A DNA stretch of 64,000 nt from JBDWFY01 sp965275915 (lineage in GTDB: Bacteria; Pseudomonadota; Alphaproteobacteria; Rhizobiales; Stappiaceae): assembly GCA_965275915.1 (NCBI GenBank), contig CBDHYI010000007.1, forward strand, positions 558,001 through 622,000, written 5' to 3'. How positions within the stretch are numbered: position 1 is the stretch's first letter; the number at the start of each line of letters is the position of its first letter. A program made the position numbers and the translations under genes. Positions 9,050 to 17,575 of the stretch are shown here, one piece after another. Below the pieces are notes generated by a model, which was not told where the DNA came from, made no database searches, and worked only from the letters and a program-made list of their open reading frames with translations.

Positions 9050-9685
9050 CTACCTGACAGAAATAGTTACCAACTCCTCACCACTGTCCAATTCTACTTT
9101 CAAACCGCATTCGCGGGCCAGGAGCCAAGTATAAATCGGCTGTATCGAGTGAGCATCTACTGATTCAGTGTCTTCTTCGATGAAGATCTCATCAATTTTC
9201 ACTGGAATTCTTGCATTTTTGCCCTGTGCCGTCAGTTTGAATTCCGGGTTCGCTGCATCGCCGGTCATGGTTACGGTCATCGTTCCCCCGCGCGGGATGC
9301 ACTGATTGGCAACAAGGATGATATTCAGCAACAGCTTGACCTTGTTTTTCGGCATCAAAAGACGCGGAACGTTCCAGACCATGTCGGGCTTTTCACCTTC
9401 CATAAATCCTTCCGCAACACCCTTTGCATCCCCCAGATCGATCTCCGCGCCGGCGGAACCCGCAGCACCGAAGGCGAGCCGTGCAAATTGCAGTTTTGCA
9501 GAGGCCTGAACCGCACTTTTGCGGATCAGATCCATTGCAAAATCCTTCATATCGTCATTCCCCTCCTCATCAAGGACCTCCAGCCCGTTGATGATGGCTC
9601 CGACCGGAGAAATGATGTCGTGGCACAAGCGGCTGGAGATCAGCGCAGCCAGATCAAGAGAGCTGAGATCAAAGGATTTAGACAT
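9050..9685 (-). CDS. chpT: Histidine phosphotransferase ChpT
   Basis: Relays phosphoryl groups from the hybrid kinase CckA to CtrA and CpdR. 211 aa. The dimerisation helix carries phospho-His22 in SSRLCHDIISPVGAI, the ChpT signature, followed by a degenerate HATPase-like C-terminal domain that does not bind ATP in characterised members. The ATG at 9685 has GAGG about 9 nt upstream; the longer 34-codon extension has no family similarity. It is the first gene of the cluster running into cheA, placing the CtrA phosphorelay and the chemotaxis kinase on what may be one transcript. Confidence 0.93.
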   Translation of the reverse strand: MSKSFDLSSLDLAALISSRLCHDIISPVGAIINGLEVLDEEGNDDMKDFAMDLIRKSAVQASAKLQFARLAFGAAGSAGAEIDLGDAKGVAEGFMEGEKPDMVWNVPRLLMPKNKVKLLLNIILVANQCIPRGGTMTVTMTGDAANPEFKLTAQGKNARIPVKIDEIFIEEDTESVDAHSIQPIYTWLLARECGLKVELDSGEELVTISVR

Positions 9686-9992
9686 TGCAACCTCGGGCAA
9701 GCCAGTTCCGGCTGAGGGCCGGAGCCAATTGATTCGTTTTGTTTGAATTCTACAGGTACACGTCCGGCCGTTTGATGCCAATAACATCGACCGCTTTACC
9801 CACTAGGGTTTGTGTCCGAATTCAGGGAAATCAGCGCTTCGTATTGCACAAATGCAGATGTGACCCCGACGAGCACCAGGAGCATCGACTGTCAGGAACA
9901 GTTTACAATCGACCGTTCCGCGAATCTTTTTGCTCGCCGCACACGAAAAATTGCAGACAAGATAGATGGACCGTCAGATACTGCACCTGAGC
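9686..9992. other. Intergenic stretch upstream of chpT
   Basis: 307 bases between the chpT start and the end of the lipoprotein gene. It should hold the chpT/che promoter. No coding sequence, clear CtrA box or terminator was recognised. Confidence 0.4.
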
Positions 9993-10422
9993 CTAGGTGC
10001 ACCGTTCCAATATCTTGCCAAGCTGCCCCCGGCCCTTCTTCAGAACATATGGTATTCTTCCGCTCGCGAGCCCGAAAGGATCGCCTTCGCAGGTAGAACG
10101 AACACCGTGCATATAGCTCCGCGCAGGTCGGCATTCCCATTCGCCACCATCCTTTTGCGTTACCGGATTGTAGCTGTAAGAGGGATAGAGAAAACAAATC
10201 GTCGCTCCTCCGGATCGCGTTTTCCACTTTCCCGGCAGGCTGCGTGAATTACCTGGATACCAGAGATAAGTCGCCCCACTGATCGCATTAAACTCAACCT
10301 GAATGCCGTGATCCTTACCGTAGTGCACGATAGTCCGGCCGCCGATCTCGCTCGGAACGCCAGTAGATTGACACGACGCAAGCAGAACACCTACACAAAG
10401 AATAAAGAGTGCGCAAATACAT
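9993..10422 (-). CDS. Small putative lipoprotein, apparent 5' frameshift
   Basis: The body of the protein reads cleanly: GRTIVHYGKDHGI, LWYPGNSRSLPGKW, GATICFLYPSY, GGEWECRP and EGDPFGLASGRIP, a pattern resembling small envelope proteins of unknown function in Alphaproteobacteria (DUF995-like; from memory). In the same frame upstream is a lipoprotein signal (FILCVGVLLASC, lipobox LASC), but that frame has no ATG, GTG or TTG before its stop. An ATG lies at 10422-10420 one frame off. Removing one base after codon 4 would give a perfect lipoprotein leader. 430 nt is one more than a multiple of three. Pseudogene, sequencing error or an ATT start are all possible. Confidence 0.55.
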
Positions 10423-10527
10423 AAGGAAAGTTCTAAGAATCAGAGGGTTACGAAAGTTATGCTCTCATAGCGATTATTTGTCATCTCTACAAGGCAGATT
10501 GACAGAGAGCGTTTATGAGGCCACATC

Positions 10528-11058
10528 CTAGTGACCAGCCCCGACGGAGCTTGGCGCAAAATTCTCATCGGCTTTCCGGATGAACAGATCCGGAGCGGCG
10601 AACCAGGAAAACCGGTTGGCCGGCGAATGGAAGACATAGAGCTTCTGTCCGTAGATCGTCCACAGCTGCGGATTGCCCCCGGTGCTGTAGCCTCGTGCAG
10701 CCATGAAAGCACCGTGACCGCCATATTGGGGAGCATATGTCTCCGGATGATCCTTGAAGGCGTGCATGTTCCCCTTGTTGACGAACCGCCAGGAAACGCC
10801 CATCCAGGTCAGTTCGTGCGCAGCTTTTCCCCGCCTCGCCCGATGATCGACGAAATAGGCGACCGGGTCATACCCCGATAGCGCCAGTCCCGAGGTCGGG
10901 TCGGCGAGAAACCGATCCATCGCGCGCAAGGGTGCGGACATCGACCATGCCGACAGAAGAGCCACCAGAAAAAGAATGCGGGCTCGCCACGAACATGCCT
11001 GATTGTGGATCAAGATTCTTATCGATTCGCCATCTGAAATTGTCCCGATATGCGACAA
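10528..11058 (-). CDS. Secreted YHS-domain protein
   Basis: Exported protein of the YHS-domain family, often annotated as YHS domain-containing (seleno)protein; role unknown, possibly metal-related. 176 aa from a TTG start; a second TTG at 11013 would give a shorter n-region before the hydrophobic segment ILFLVALLSAWSM and cleavage near APLRA. The domain follows with LSGYDPVAYF, WRFVNKGNMHAFKDHPE and YAPQYGGHGAFMAARG. Most relatives have Cys (or Sec) where this one has Gly in YGGHGA. Divergent from eipA, with about 95 nt between them. Confidence 0.8.
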   Translation of the reverse strand: MSHIGTISDGESIRILIHNQACSWRARILFLVALLSAWSMSAPLRAMDRFLADPTSGLALSGYDPVAYFVDHRARRGKAAHELTWMGVSWRFVNKGNMHAFKDHPETYAPQYGGHGAFMAARGYSTGGNPQLWTIYGQKLYVFHSPANRFSWFAAPDLFIRKADENFAPSSVGAGH

Positions 11059-11153
11059 TAGAAGTTTAGGATTTCATAAGTATTAACCTTTTGGCAGTTT
11101 TCTTGTTGAAGGCAACAATCCCAGTCAAACCCTGAAGTAAAAGAGATTGAGCG

Positions 11154-11741
11154 ATGCTTTCCAAGTGCCGAAATTACCTGTTTCCGCTTCTGTTCTTGAC
11201 ATTGTTCCAGCCCGGTGTTGCCGCAGCGCAAACGGCGGCAGGGAGCGGTGGATCCCCCAATACTTATTCCGAGCAGGCAATCATCGAAGCCGGACATCAG
11301 TTTTTTGGCACCATATCAGGCGGTCTGGCCTCGGTTGTGGAGACGGCCGTCTCCCGCTACGGCGAGCCCAATGCCTATATTCTCGGACAAGAGGGATCGG
11401 GTGCGTTTGTCGCCGGGCTGCGTTACGGCGAAGGGGACATGCATACCCGGAACCAGGGCATTCACAAGATTTTCTGGCAGGGCCCGTCCATCGGCTTCGA
11501 CTTTGGAGCAGACGGCGACCGGGTGATGATGCTCGTCTATAATCTGCCTTCAATCGATGCCATGATGAACAGATATGTCGGTGTTGACGGCTCCGCCTAT
11601 CTGGTTGGCGGATTCGGCATGACCGTGCTGGCCAATAATGGCATTTACGTCGTTCCGGTCAGGTCCGGTGTTGGCGCGCGACTGGGTGTCAATGCCGGCT
11701 ATCTGAAATTCACAAGGCGCCCGACCTGGAATCCCTTCTGA
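11154..11741 (+). CDS. eipA: Envelope integrity protein EipA (DUF1134)
   Basis: Small periplasmic barrel-like protein; in Brucella its homologue is needed for envelope integrity and is reported to be under CtrA control. 195 aa. Signal peptide at 1-25 (cleavage near GVAAAQ), then the DUF1134 core: GLRYGEGDMHT, IFWQGPSIGFDFGADGDR, LVYNLPSIDAMMNRYVGVDG and the conserved ending GVNAGYLKFTRRPTWNPF. The ATG at 11154 follows AAGAGA. A TTAACC half-site lies at 11083-11088, which fits CtrA control but is a single short match. Confidence 0.9.
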   Translation: MLSKCRNYLFPLLFLTLFQPGVAAAQTAAGSGGSPNTYSEQAIIEAGHQFFGTISGGLASVVETAVSRYGEPNAYILGQEGSGAFVAGLRYGEGDMHTRNQGIHKIFWQGPSIGFDFGADGDRVMMLVYNLPSIDAMMNRYVGVDGSAYLVGGFGMTVLANNGIYVVPVRSGVGARLGVNAGYLKFTRRPTWNPF

Positions 11742-11898
11742 CGTTCCAGGCGTTGGCCAACTATACCGGAGGAACTGGGGAATGACCCATTTCTGAACGC
11801 CTTCGGGTATTAAGCATGGCGGCGGTTGCCTCTTGGTATTCGTCGTGAGGTCGGTTAATCAATACCGGCGAAGGTTTTCGTCGGTCTGGGTTTGAACG

Positions 11899-13152
11899 TT
11901 GATTGAAACGCTGCTTTATTTTGCCCTTGGGTTTGCCCTGGCGGGCTTGCTGGCATTTATGATGCTGCCGGCGGTGTGGCGGCGCGCAGTCAGGCTGACC
12001 AAACGTGAAATCGAGGCCACGAGCCCGATGAATCAGGACGAAGCAGCGGCGGCGCGCGACATGATGCGGGCCGAATACTCCATCAAAACCCGCCGGCTGG
12101 AGTTGAATGCGACAAAACTCCAGGAAAACGCCAATCTTCAGCGGATCGACCTGGACAGAACGCGCCAGCGCATTAACGAGCTTCTGGCCGAGCAAGAACA
12201 TAAGAACCGTACGATAGAAACCCTGGAAACTCAGATATCCGATCTTCAAGGGCAATTGTCCGCCCCCCGGATCGGGAGTGCTGCGGGGGGACCGCCGCAA
12301 CCGACAGCTGATCGACAATTTCTGGAGAACACGCTCCGCCAGGAGAGAAACAAACTTCAACAAGCGCGTGCGGAGATCGCACGACTGGAAAATCAGCTGG
12401 CGAACGAAAAAACCAAACAGACGATCGATACGACACGGCAAATCGCGCTGGACAGCGAAGTTTCGGGGCTGAGCCGGCAGTTGGAAAAGGCCGAGGAAAC
12501 CAAGCAGTATCTGGTGAAACAGCTTGAGATGGCCGAGCAGAAAATTGCAAATATGGAGTATGCCGCCGAGCAGGAGTTGGCCAAACCCAGACGCGGCCGG
12601 AAATCCAACGCCCTCAAAGCGGAGGAAAAGAAGGTTCAGGACCTGACTGAGAAGCTCAAAAAGCTGGAGCAGGAACTGGTTGAGACAAAGGCCGGCGACA
12701 ATATCGAAAAGGCCCTGGCCGAAGCGGAGAGAGAGAAAAAGGCCCTTGATCGGGCGCTGGCGGCAGCCCGCGTCGAACAGGACGGGCTGAAGGCGGAAAA
12801 CGCGGCTTTGCAGGCCCGCATGCAAATTGTGAGCGACAACCGCACCCAAGTGGAAAATCTGGACCTCACCCGGGAAAAACTCACAGACTTCGCAGCGCAG
12901 GTTGCCGCCCTGGCGGCAACCATGGAAGGATCAGACTCCCAGGTCGATCAGATCCTGAAGGAAAGCGCCGCAAAGGGCGGCGTCAGCGTCAACAGCCTGG
13001 CCGACAAGATACAAAAGCTTCGGCAAAACAAAGCCGATACATACGAAGTTGCAACGCCAAAAGCACACACCGAAAATCGCTCTTCCGTTGTCAAGGTTCG
13101 CCGGCCCTCGCCCAAAAAACGACCGCCGCTGAAACGCCTCCCGACCAGCTAG
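11899..13152 (+). CDS. Membrane-anchored coiled-coil protein, unknown function
   Basis: 417 aa. One N-terminal transmembrane helix (about residues 3-25, LLYFALGFALAGLLAFMML), then almost continuous coiled coil to about residue 370 rich in Glu, Lys, Gln and Ala, interrupted near 120-140 by a short Pro/Gly segment, and a basic tail (KVRRPSPKKRPPLKRLP). The start is TTG (MIETLLYF); an in-frame TGA lies two codons upstream, so it cannot begin earlier. Topology suggests a cytoplasmic rod attached to the inner membrane, possibly in division or envelope organisation, but nothing specific is recognised. The stop TAG overlaps a dispersed repeat. Confidence 0.85.
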   Translation: MIETLLYFALGFALAGLLAFMMLPAVWRRAVRLTKREIEATSPMNQDEAAAARDMMRAEYSIKTRRLELNATKLQENANLQRIDLDRTRQRINELLAEQEHKNRTIETLETQISDLQGQLSAPRIGSAAGGPPQPTADRQFLENTLRQERNKLQQARAEIARLENQLANEKTKQTIDTTRQIALDSEVSGLSRQLEKAEETKQYLVKQLEMAEQKIANMEYAAEQELAKPRRGRKSNALKAEEKKVQDLTEKLKKLEQELVETKAGDNIEKALAEAEREKKALDRALAAARVEQDGLKAENAALQARMQIVSDNRTQVENLDLTREKLTDFAAQVAALAATMEGSDSQVDQILKESAAKGGVSVNSLADKIQKLRQNKADTYEVATPKAHTENRSSVVKVRRPSPKKRPPLKRLPTS

Positions 13153-13166
13153 GGTATGGACCCATA
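13149..13166 (+). repeat. CTAGGGTATGGACCCATA element at a stop codon
   Basis: The element overlaps the TAG stop of the coiled-coil gene. The same sequence, with one inversion in the middle, overlaps the TAG stop of serC on the other strand (37543-37563). The near-palindrome and CTAG context resemble a transposon end inserted at CTAG, but no transposase is recognisable in the following 440 bases. Confidence 0.6.
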
Positions 13167-13609
13167 AATATACTTGAAATGGTATGAGCCGATTTGTTCG
13201 GATCGTGCTGTTTGAATACGGGGCGCATGTTCGAAGGAAACCATCCGGTTTTCAAGAACTTGCAACGCTGTAGCCGGACCAATCGGACCTATCCGAAGGG
13301 ACGGACAAACGGCGTCGATCTGATGCGTCAGGCTGTTCAACCGGGCATCCAGAGCAATTCTCGCGATCCCTGGATCGCATGAAATGCCCCAACTTTTTGT
13401 TTTCACACGTGTCCTTGTGGTCTGCGTTGCGTTTCGGCGGGCAGGTTCGCATCTCCCTCACGCGATTGTCTCATTCGGGCAACATCAGGCAGAATTGTGT
13501 CCCTTGCGCACAAACAGCGCGCAATAAGCTGTTTTGTAAAGGTTCTTTCAATCTCAAACTGATCTATAAAAAGATCAACGCTCATATTTTGCCTTCTGGA
13601 ATCAAACAT
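13167..13609. other. Gene-poor stretch upstream of the MipA-like gene
   Basis: About 440 bases. Overlapping short frames on both strands have no recognisable family and are probably chance. It may be the eroded interior of the element whose end lies at 13149, and its last 100 bases should hold the promoter of the MipA-like gene. Confidence 0.4.
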
Positions 13610-14431
13610 ATGAACAAGACGCGACTGGGACTGGTTTTTTCTTCCGTAATGGCGATGACCGGTATCGCCCAGGCCGCCGATCCTGCCGCCTCTTATGAGC
13701 TGGCCGAGAAGGCAAGCCATAACAAGGAAATCATCTTCCATCTCGGTGTCGGTGCCCGCGCGCAGCCGCGTTATGACGGTGCTGAAAGCTATCTGATTTA
13801 TCCCGCGCCGATCTTCCGCGTCGACTATCTGCGGCTCCCTTTTTTTGGCGAAGTCACCGACAGCGAAGATGAAAAAACCAGGGGCTTCTTCTTTTATCCG
13901 ACATTCAATGTGATCGGTGAACGGGACGCCAGCGACAGCAACAGCCTGACCGGACTGAGAAACATCGATACGTCATACGAGTTGGGACTGGGCGCCGGAT
14001 ATCGGTATGGTATGTGGGAAGGCTTCCTTGAAGTGCGACGCGGCTTTGGCGGCTATAACGGTTTTGTCGGACAGGCGGGCGTCAACGCCATTTTCAATCC
14101 GACGGAGCGCCTGAACATCCGAACGGGACCACGGGTCGGTTTCGCCGACAACAATTACATGGACACCTATTTCGGCGTTACCGCTGCAGAGGCCGCGGCA
14201 TCGCCGGTTATTAACGCGCCCTACAACGCTGACGCGGGTATCAGGAGCGTCGGGGTCAAGGCGCTCTCCACGTATGACCTGACCAAGGACTTCCAGCTCC
14301 ATCTGGAGGCCGGCTATGACAGGCTGGTTTTGGACGCCGCGGATTCTCCCATTGTCGAAAACGGCAGCAGGGATCAGTTTACCGTCGGCGTCGGTGTCAC
14401 ATATCGGTTCGCGCTCGACCTTTGGGATTAG
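13610..14431 (+). CDS. MipA/OmpV family outer-membrane protein
   Basis: Outer-membrane beta-barrel of the MipA/OmpV family. E. coli MipA scaffolds murein synthases; other members act as porin-like channels. 273 aa from the ATG at 13610: signal peptide MNKTRLGLVFSSVMAMTG.. with cleavage near IAQAA. Then a typical opening (GVGARAQPRYDGAESYLIYPAP), alternating aromatic strands and a C-terminal strand VGVTYRFALDLWD. An in-frame extension of 77 codons upstream lacks homology and contains the leader region, so it is rejected. A dispersed repeat follows directly. Confidence 0.85.
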   Translation: MNKTRLGLVFSSVMAMTGIAQAADPAASYELAEKASHNKEIIFHLGVGARAQPRYDGAESYLIYPAPIFRVDYLRLPFFGEVTDSEDEKTRGFFFYPTFNVIGERDASDSNSLTGLRNIDTSYELGLGAGYRYGMWEGFLEVRRGFGGYNGFVGQAGVNAIFNPTERLNIRTGPRVGFADNNYMDTYFGVTAAEAAASPVINAPYNADAGIRSVGVKALSTYDLTKDFQLHLEAGYDRLVLDAADSPIVENGSRDQFTVGVGVTYRFALDLWD

Positions 14432-14434
14432 GTT

Positions 14435-14466
14435 CTAGAGCGTGTCTTGTTTATGTTGGTTCATTT
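14435..14466 (+). repeat. Dispersed repeat, CTAGA...TGTCTTG...ATGTTGG type, copy A
   Basis: Starts 4 nt after the MipA-like stop. Shares the blocks CTAGA, TGTCTTG, ATGTTGG and TCAT with copy B at 18529-18560, in the same order and spacing. It resembles the short intergenic repeats common in Hyphomicrobiales genomes. Confidence 0.6.
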
Positions 14467-14490
14467 GACCGAGGCCATTTTGGTCGCCGG

Positions 14491-16536
14491 CTAGGCGGCC
14501 AGCCCCCGTTTCTCCATTAAGGCATCGATTGTCGGCATGCGCCCCCGGAAGGCAAGATAAGCCTCTGCAGGATCCCTTTTGTTGCCCGCCGACAGAATCT
14601 CGTCCCTGAGCCGCCCTGCGACCTCCTGATCAAATGCGTCTCCGGCCTCGGTAAAGCAGGCAAACGCGTCCGCGTCCATTACTTCGGCCCACATATAGCT
14701 GTAATAACTTGAGGAATAGCCTTCTCCTGAAAAGGCATGACCCAGATGCGGCGGGCGATGGCGCATCGTAATGCCCTGAGGCATATCGAGCTTTGCAAGA
14801 AGCGCCTCTTCAAATGCCGTGACATCCAGATCCTCCGCATTCTCCAGAAGATGCAGTTCCAGATCAGCGATCGCGGTTGCCACATATTCGACCGTAGCAA
14901 AACCCTGATTGAAGTTCTCCGCCGCAAGCAGTTTCTGAAGCAGCACATCGGGCATGGGTTCGCCGGTCCTATAATGGGTCGCGAAACGGCTCAGGACGTC
15001 CGGTTCGGAAAGCCAATGCTCGAACAGTTGCGACGGCAATTCCACGAAATCGCGGGAGACGCTTGTGCCGGACAGCAGCGGATAGGTTACGTCCGACAAA
15101 AGACCATGCAGGGCGTGGCCGAATTCATGAAACAGGGTTCGGGCATCGTCAAAGGACAAAAGTGTCGGATCCCCGCCCTTGGCCTTCGAAAAATTCATAA
15201 CATTCACCACAATCGGCTGAATGTCCCCGATGAGCTTTTGCTGATCGCGAAACGAACTCATCCACGCGCCGCCGCGCTTGGAGGGTCGTGCAAAAAAGTC
15301 GGCCAGAAAGAGTCCGATGCGGTCACCGTGGCGGTTCGACACATCAAACGCCCGCACATCGGGATGATAGAGCGCAAGATCGCTGCGTTCCCTGAGAGTG
15401 AGGCCAAACAGCTTTTGCGCAGTGTAAAACACCGCCTCAATCATGCGCTCAAGCTGCAGGTAGGGCTTGATTTCCGCTTCGTCGATATCATGCTCGGCCT
15501 TTCTGAGCTTTTCCGCATAGTAGCGCCAATCCCAGGGAGCGATCGTGAAATTCTCGCCTTCGGCCGCCGCGATGTCCTGCAGTTTCTGCCGCTCTTCTTC
15601 CGCGCGCACTCGCGCCGGTTCCCATACGGCCATAAGCAGGTCGCGCACCGCCTGGGGAGTCTTGGCCATTTCATCGGCCAGCCGATAATCGGAATAGGTG
15701 TCATATCCCAGCAATCGTGCCCGCTTGGCCCTCAGCGAGATGATGTCAGCCACGAGTTGCCGATTGTCTGTCGGCCCGCCGTTTTCTCCCCGCCTGGTCC
15801 AACCCTGAAAAGCCTTTTCCCGAAGATCGCGCCGGTTCGAAAATTGGAGGAACGGCATGATGCTTGAGCGACTCAGGGTAATGACATATTTGCCTTCATA
15901 CCCGCGCTCAACGGCCTCGCTGCGAGCGGTGTCGATCAGAAAGTAAGGCAGTCCCGCAAGGTCGTCGCCGTCTTCCAGCACCAGCTCAAAATCGGTCTCA
16001 TCGGCCAGCAGATTTTGAGAAAACTGTGTTGTCAGTCCAGCAAGCTTCTGGCTTATGGCCGCAACCTGCTCCCGGTCCTTTCCGTCAAGCCGTGCGCCGG
16101 CACGGACAAACCGGGTCATATATCGCTCCAAAACACGCGCCTGTTCCGGTTCGAGACCAAGCGCCTCACCCGCATTGGTCAGAGCCTCAAGACGCAAAAA
16201 CAGATTTCTGTTCAGAAGCGTTTCATTGCTGTGTTCCGCCAGTTTCGGAGCGATATCCCGTTCCAGCGCCTGAAGATCCTTGTTGGTATGGGCGGCGGCG
16301 ACGTTGAAGAATGTTGCGGCGACCTTTTCCAGCGCCCGACCGGAGCGTTCCAATGCCGCAACAGTGTTGTCAAAGGTCGGATCGGCCTCGCTATCGGCAA
16401 TTGCATCGATCTCCGCCCTGTGACGTTTGAGCGCCGTGTCAAATCCGTTCCGGAAATGGTCGGCTGTCAGCGCGTCAAAGGGCGGAACCTCAAAAGGCGT
16501 GGTCCATTCCTGAAGAAGCGGATTGTCGTTTTCCAT
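14491..16536 (-). CDS. dcp: M3 family peptidase (peptidyl-dipeptidase Dcp)
   Basis: Zinc metallopeptidase that degrades oligopeptides in the cytoplasm. 681 aa, matching the Dcp/OpdA size. A helical N-terminal half is followed by the catalytic motif FHEFGHALHGLL near residue 470 and the Dcp-type SGTSVSRDFVELPSQLFEHW. The C-terminal HRPPHLGHAFSGEGYSSSYYSY is the conserved substrate-binding loop. The ATG start gives MENDNPLLQEWTTPFEVPPFD, typical of Dcp. It could be named oligopeptidase A, but the VSRDFVELPSQ form favours Dcp. Confidence 0.92.
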   Translation of the reverse strand: MENDNPLLQEWTTPFEVPPFDALTADHFRNGFDTALKRHRAEIDAIADSEADPTFDNTVAALERSGRALEKVAATFFNVAAAHTNKDLQALERDIAPKLAEHSNETLLNRNLFLRLEALTNAGEALGLEPEQARVLERYMTRFVRAGARLDGKDREQVAAISQKLAGLTTQFSQNLLADETDFELVLEDGDDLAGLPYFLIDTARSEAVERGYEGKYVITLSRSSIMPFLQFSNRRDLREKAFQGWTRRGENGGPTDNRQLVADIISLRAKRARLLGYDTYSDYRLADEMAKTPQAVRDLLMAVWEPARVRAEEERQKLQDIAAAEGENFTIAPWDWRYYAEKLRKAEHDIDEAEIKPYLQLERMIEAVFYTAQKLFGLTLRERSDLALYHPDVRAFDVSNRHGDRIGLFLADFFARPSKRGGAWMSSFRDQQKLIGDIQPIVVNVMNFSKAKGGDPTLLSFDDARTLFHEFGHALHGLLSDVTYPLLSGTSVSRDFVELPSQLFEHWLSEPDVLSRFATHYRTGEPMPDVLLQKLLAAENFNQGFATVEYVATAIADLELHLLENAEDLDVTAFEEALLAKLDMPQGITMRHRPPHLGHAFSGEGYSSSYYSYMWAEVMDADAFACFTEAGDAFDQEVAGRLRDEILSAGNKRDPAEAYLAFRGRMPTIDALMEKRGLAA

Positions 16537-16742
16537 GGTTGAAAGAGCCTTTTCTTGCGAACCAGATATGCCGGTTGATACGGTCAGGCGGGCTGGACAG
16601 GACGTGTTCGGGCGCTTAATTCACAGAGATAGGTTGAGAAGGTCGGCCTGCCAAGATGTTTATGCGTCCACACCCTGTCAAAGCACAGGGCTGGATCGCT
16701 GTCCTTTGTCAGGCACCCGCTTGCAACAGGCACACCAAACGC

Positions 16743-17417
16743 ATGTCCGCTTCCCGCTACCCCGTTCTTTACTCTTTTCGACGCTGCCCCTATGCCATCC
16801 GTGCCCGCATGACGCTGCATGTCAGCGGACAGGTTTGTTCATTGCGCGAAATCATCCTGCGCAACAAGCCTGCTCACATGCTTGAGATTTCACCCAAAGG
16901 CACGGTGCCCGTCCTGCAACTGGCCGACGGGTCGGTCCTGGAGGAAAGTCTGGATATCATGCTATGGGCCTTGGAACACAATGACCCGGAAAACTGGCTG
17001 ATACCGGAAAACGGATCTGTCGGTGACATGATGTCCTTGATAGACCAGTGCGAGGATCCCTTCAAAAGCCATCTCGACCGGTACAAATATGCGAACCGGT
17101 TCGAAAACGGGGATCCGGACTTTCACAGAGGAAAGGGAACACTGTTTTTGCGAGAGCTTGACGACCGCCTTGAACAGTCGAACAACCTCTTCGGCAACAG
17201 GGAGAGCCTTGCCGACAACGCAATCTTTCCCTTTGTCAGACAATTTGCCAATACTGATCGTGGCTGGTTTGACGCCCAGCCCTTTGCCAACCTCCACGCA
17301 TGGCTGGAGAGACACACGACATCGAAACGCTTCCTCGCTGTTTTTCAAAAATGGCCTGTCTGGGCCGCCGGGGACCCTATCACACTGTTCCCAGCACCCC
17401 CCGAAACCGTCCAATGA
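16743..17417 (+). CDS. Glutathione S-transferase family protein
   Basis: 224 aa with an N-terminal thioredoxin-fold GST domain: YSFRRCPYAIRARMTLHVSG (the CPYA motif is typical of omega/beta-like bacterial GSTs, with Cys rather than Tyr or Ser as the likely active residue), the cis-Pro in KGTVPVLQL and the glutathione-contacting EES in VLEESLDIMLWAL. The helical C-terminal domain (about 95-215) is divergent. The ATG at 16743 is preferred to a 29-codon longer frame because the GST domain begins at once after it. Substrate unknown. Monocistronic in appearance. Confidence 0.85.
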   Translation: MSASRYPVLYSFRRCPYAIRARMTLHVSGQVCSLREIILRNKPAHMLEISPKGTVPVLQLADGSVLEESLDIMLWALEHNDPENWLIPENGSVGDMMSLIDQCEDPFKSHLDRYKYANRFENGDPDFHRGKGTLFLRELDDRLEQSNNLFGNRESLADNAIFPFVRQFANTDRGWFDAQPFANLHAWLERHTTSKRFLAVFQKWPVWAAGDPITLFPAPPETVQ

Positions 17418-17575
17418 GGCGGCAAACACAGGTCTGAGGCATATATCTTGACGGCACCGATTGCATTCAATTGCAAAACGGTAAAGACTCCCTGGCAGCA
17501 GCGCATCCGATCAACATGTTTCAGTCAGTACTTCCCTCCCGGACATCGGCCGCTTAGGCATATTGGAATGAAATA

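Noticed and set aside
11782..11796. Four-codon ORF after a GGAGGAA site between eipA and the coiled-coil gene
   Set aside because: Too short to judge; the purine-rich site is probably chance.
11761..12849. 362-codon minus-strand frame opposite the coiled-coil gene
   Set aside because: Leu/Phe/Gln-rich sequence is what antisense of a Glu/Lys/Gln coiled coil produces; no family features or start signal.
13149..13406. 85-codon minus-strand frame beside the CTAGGGTATGG element, considered as a transposase remnant
   Set aside because: No DDE or other transposase motif could be identified; kept only as a gene-poor stretch.
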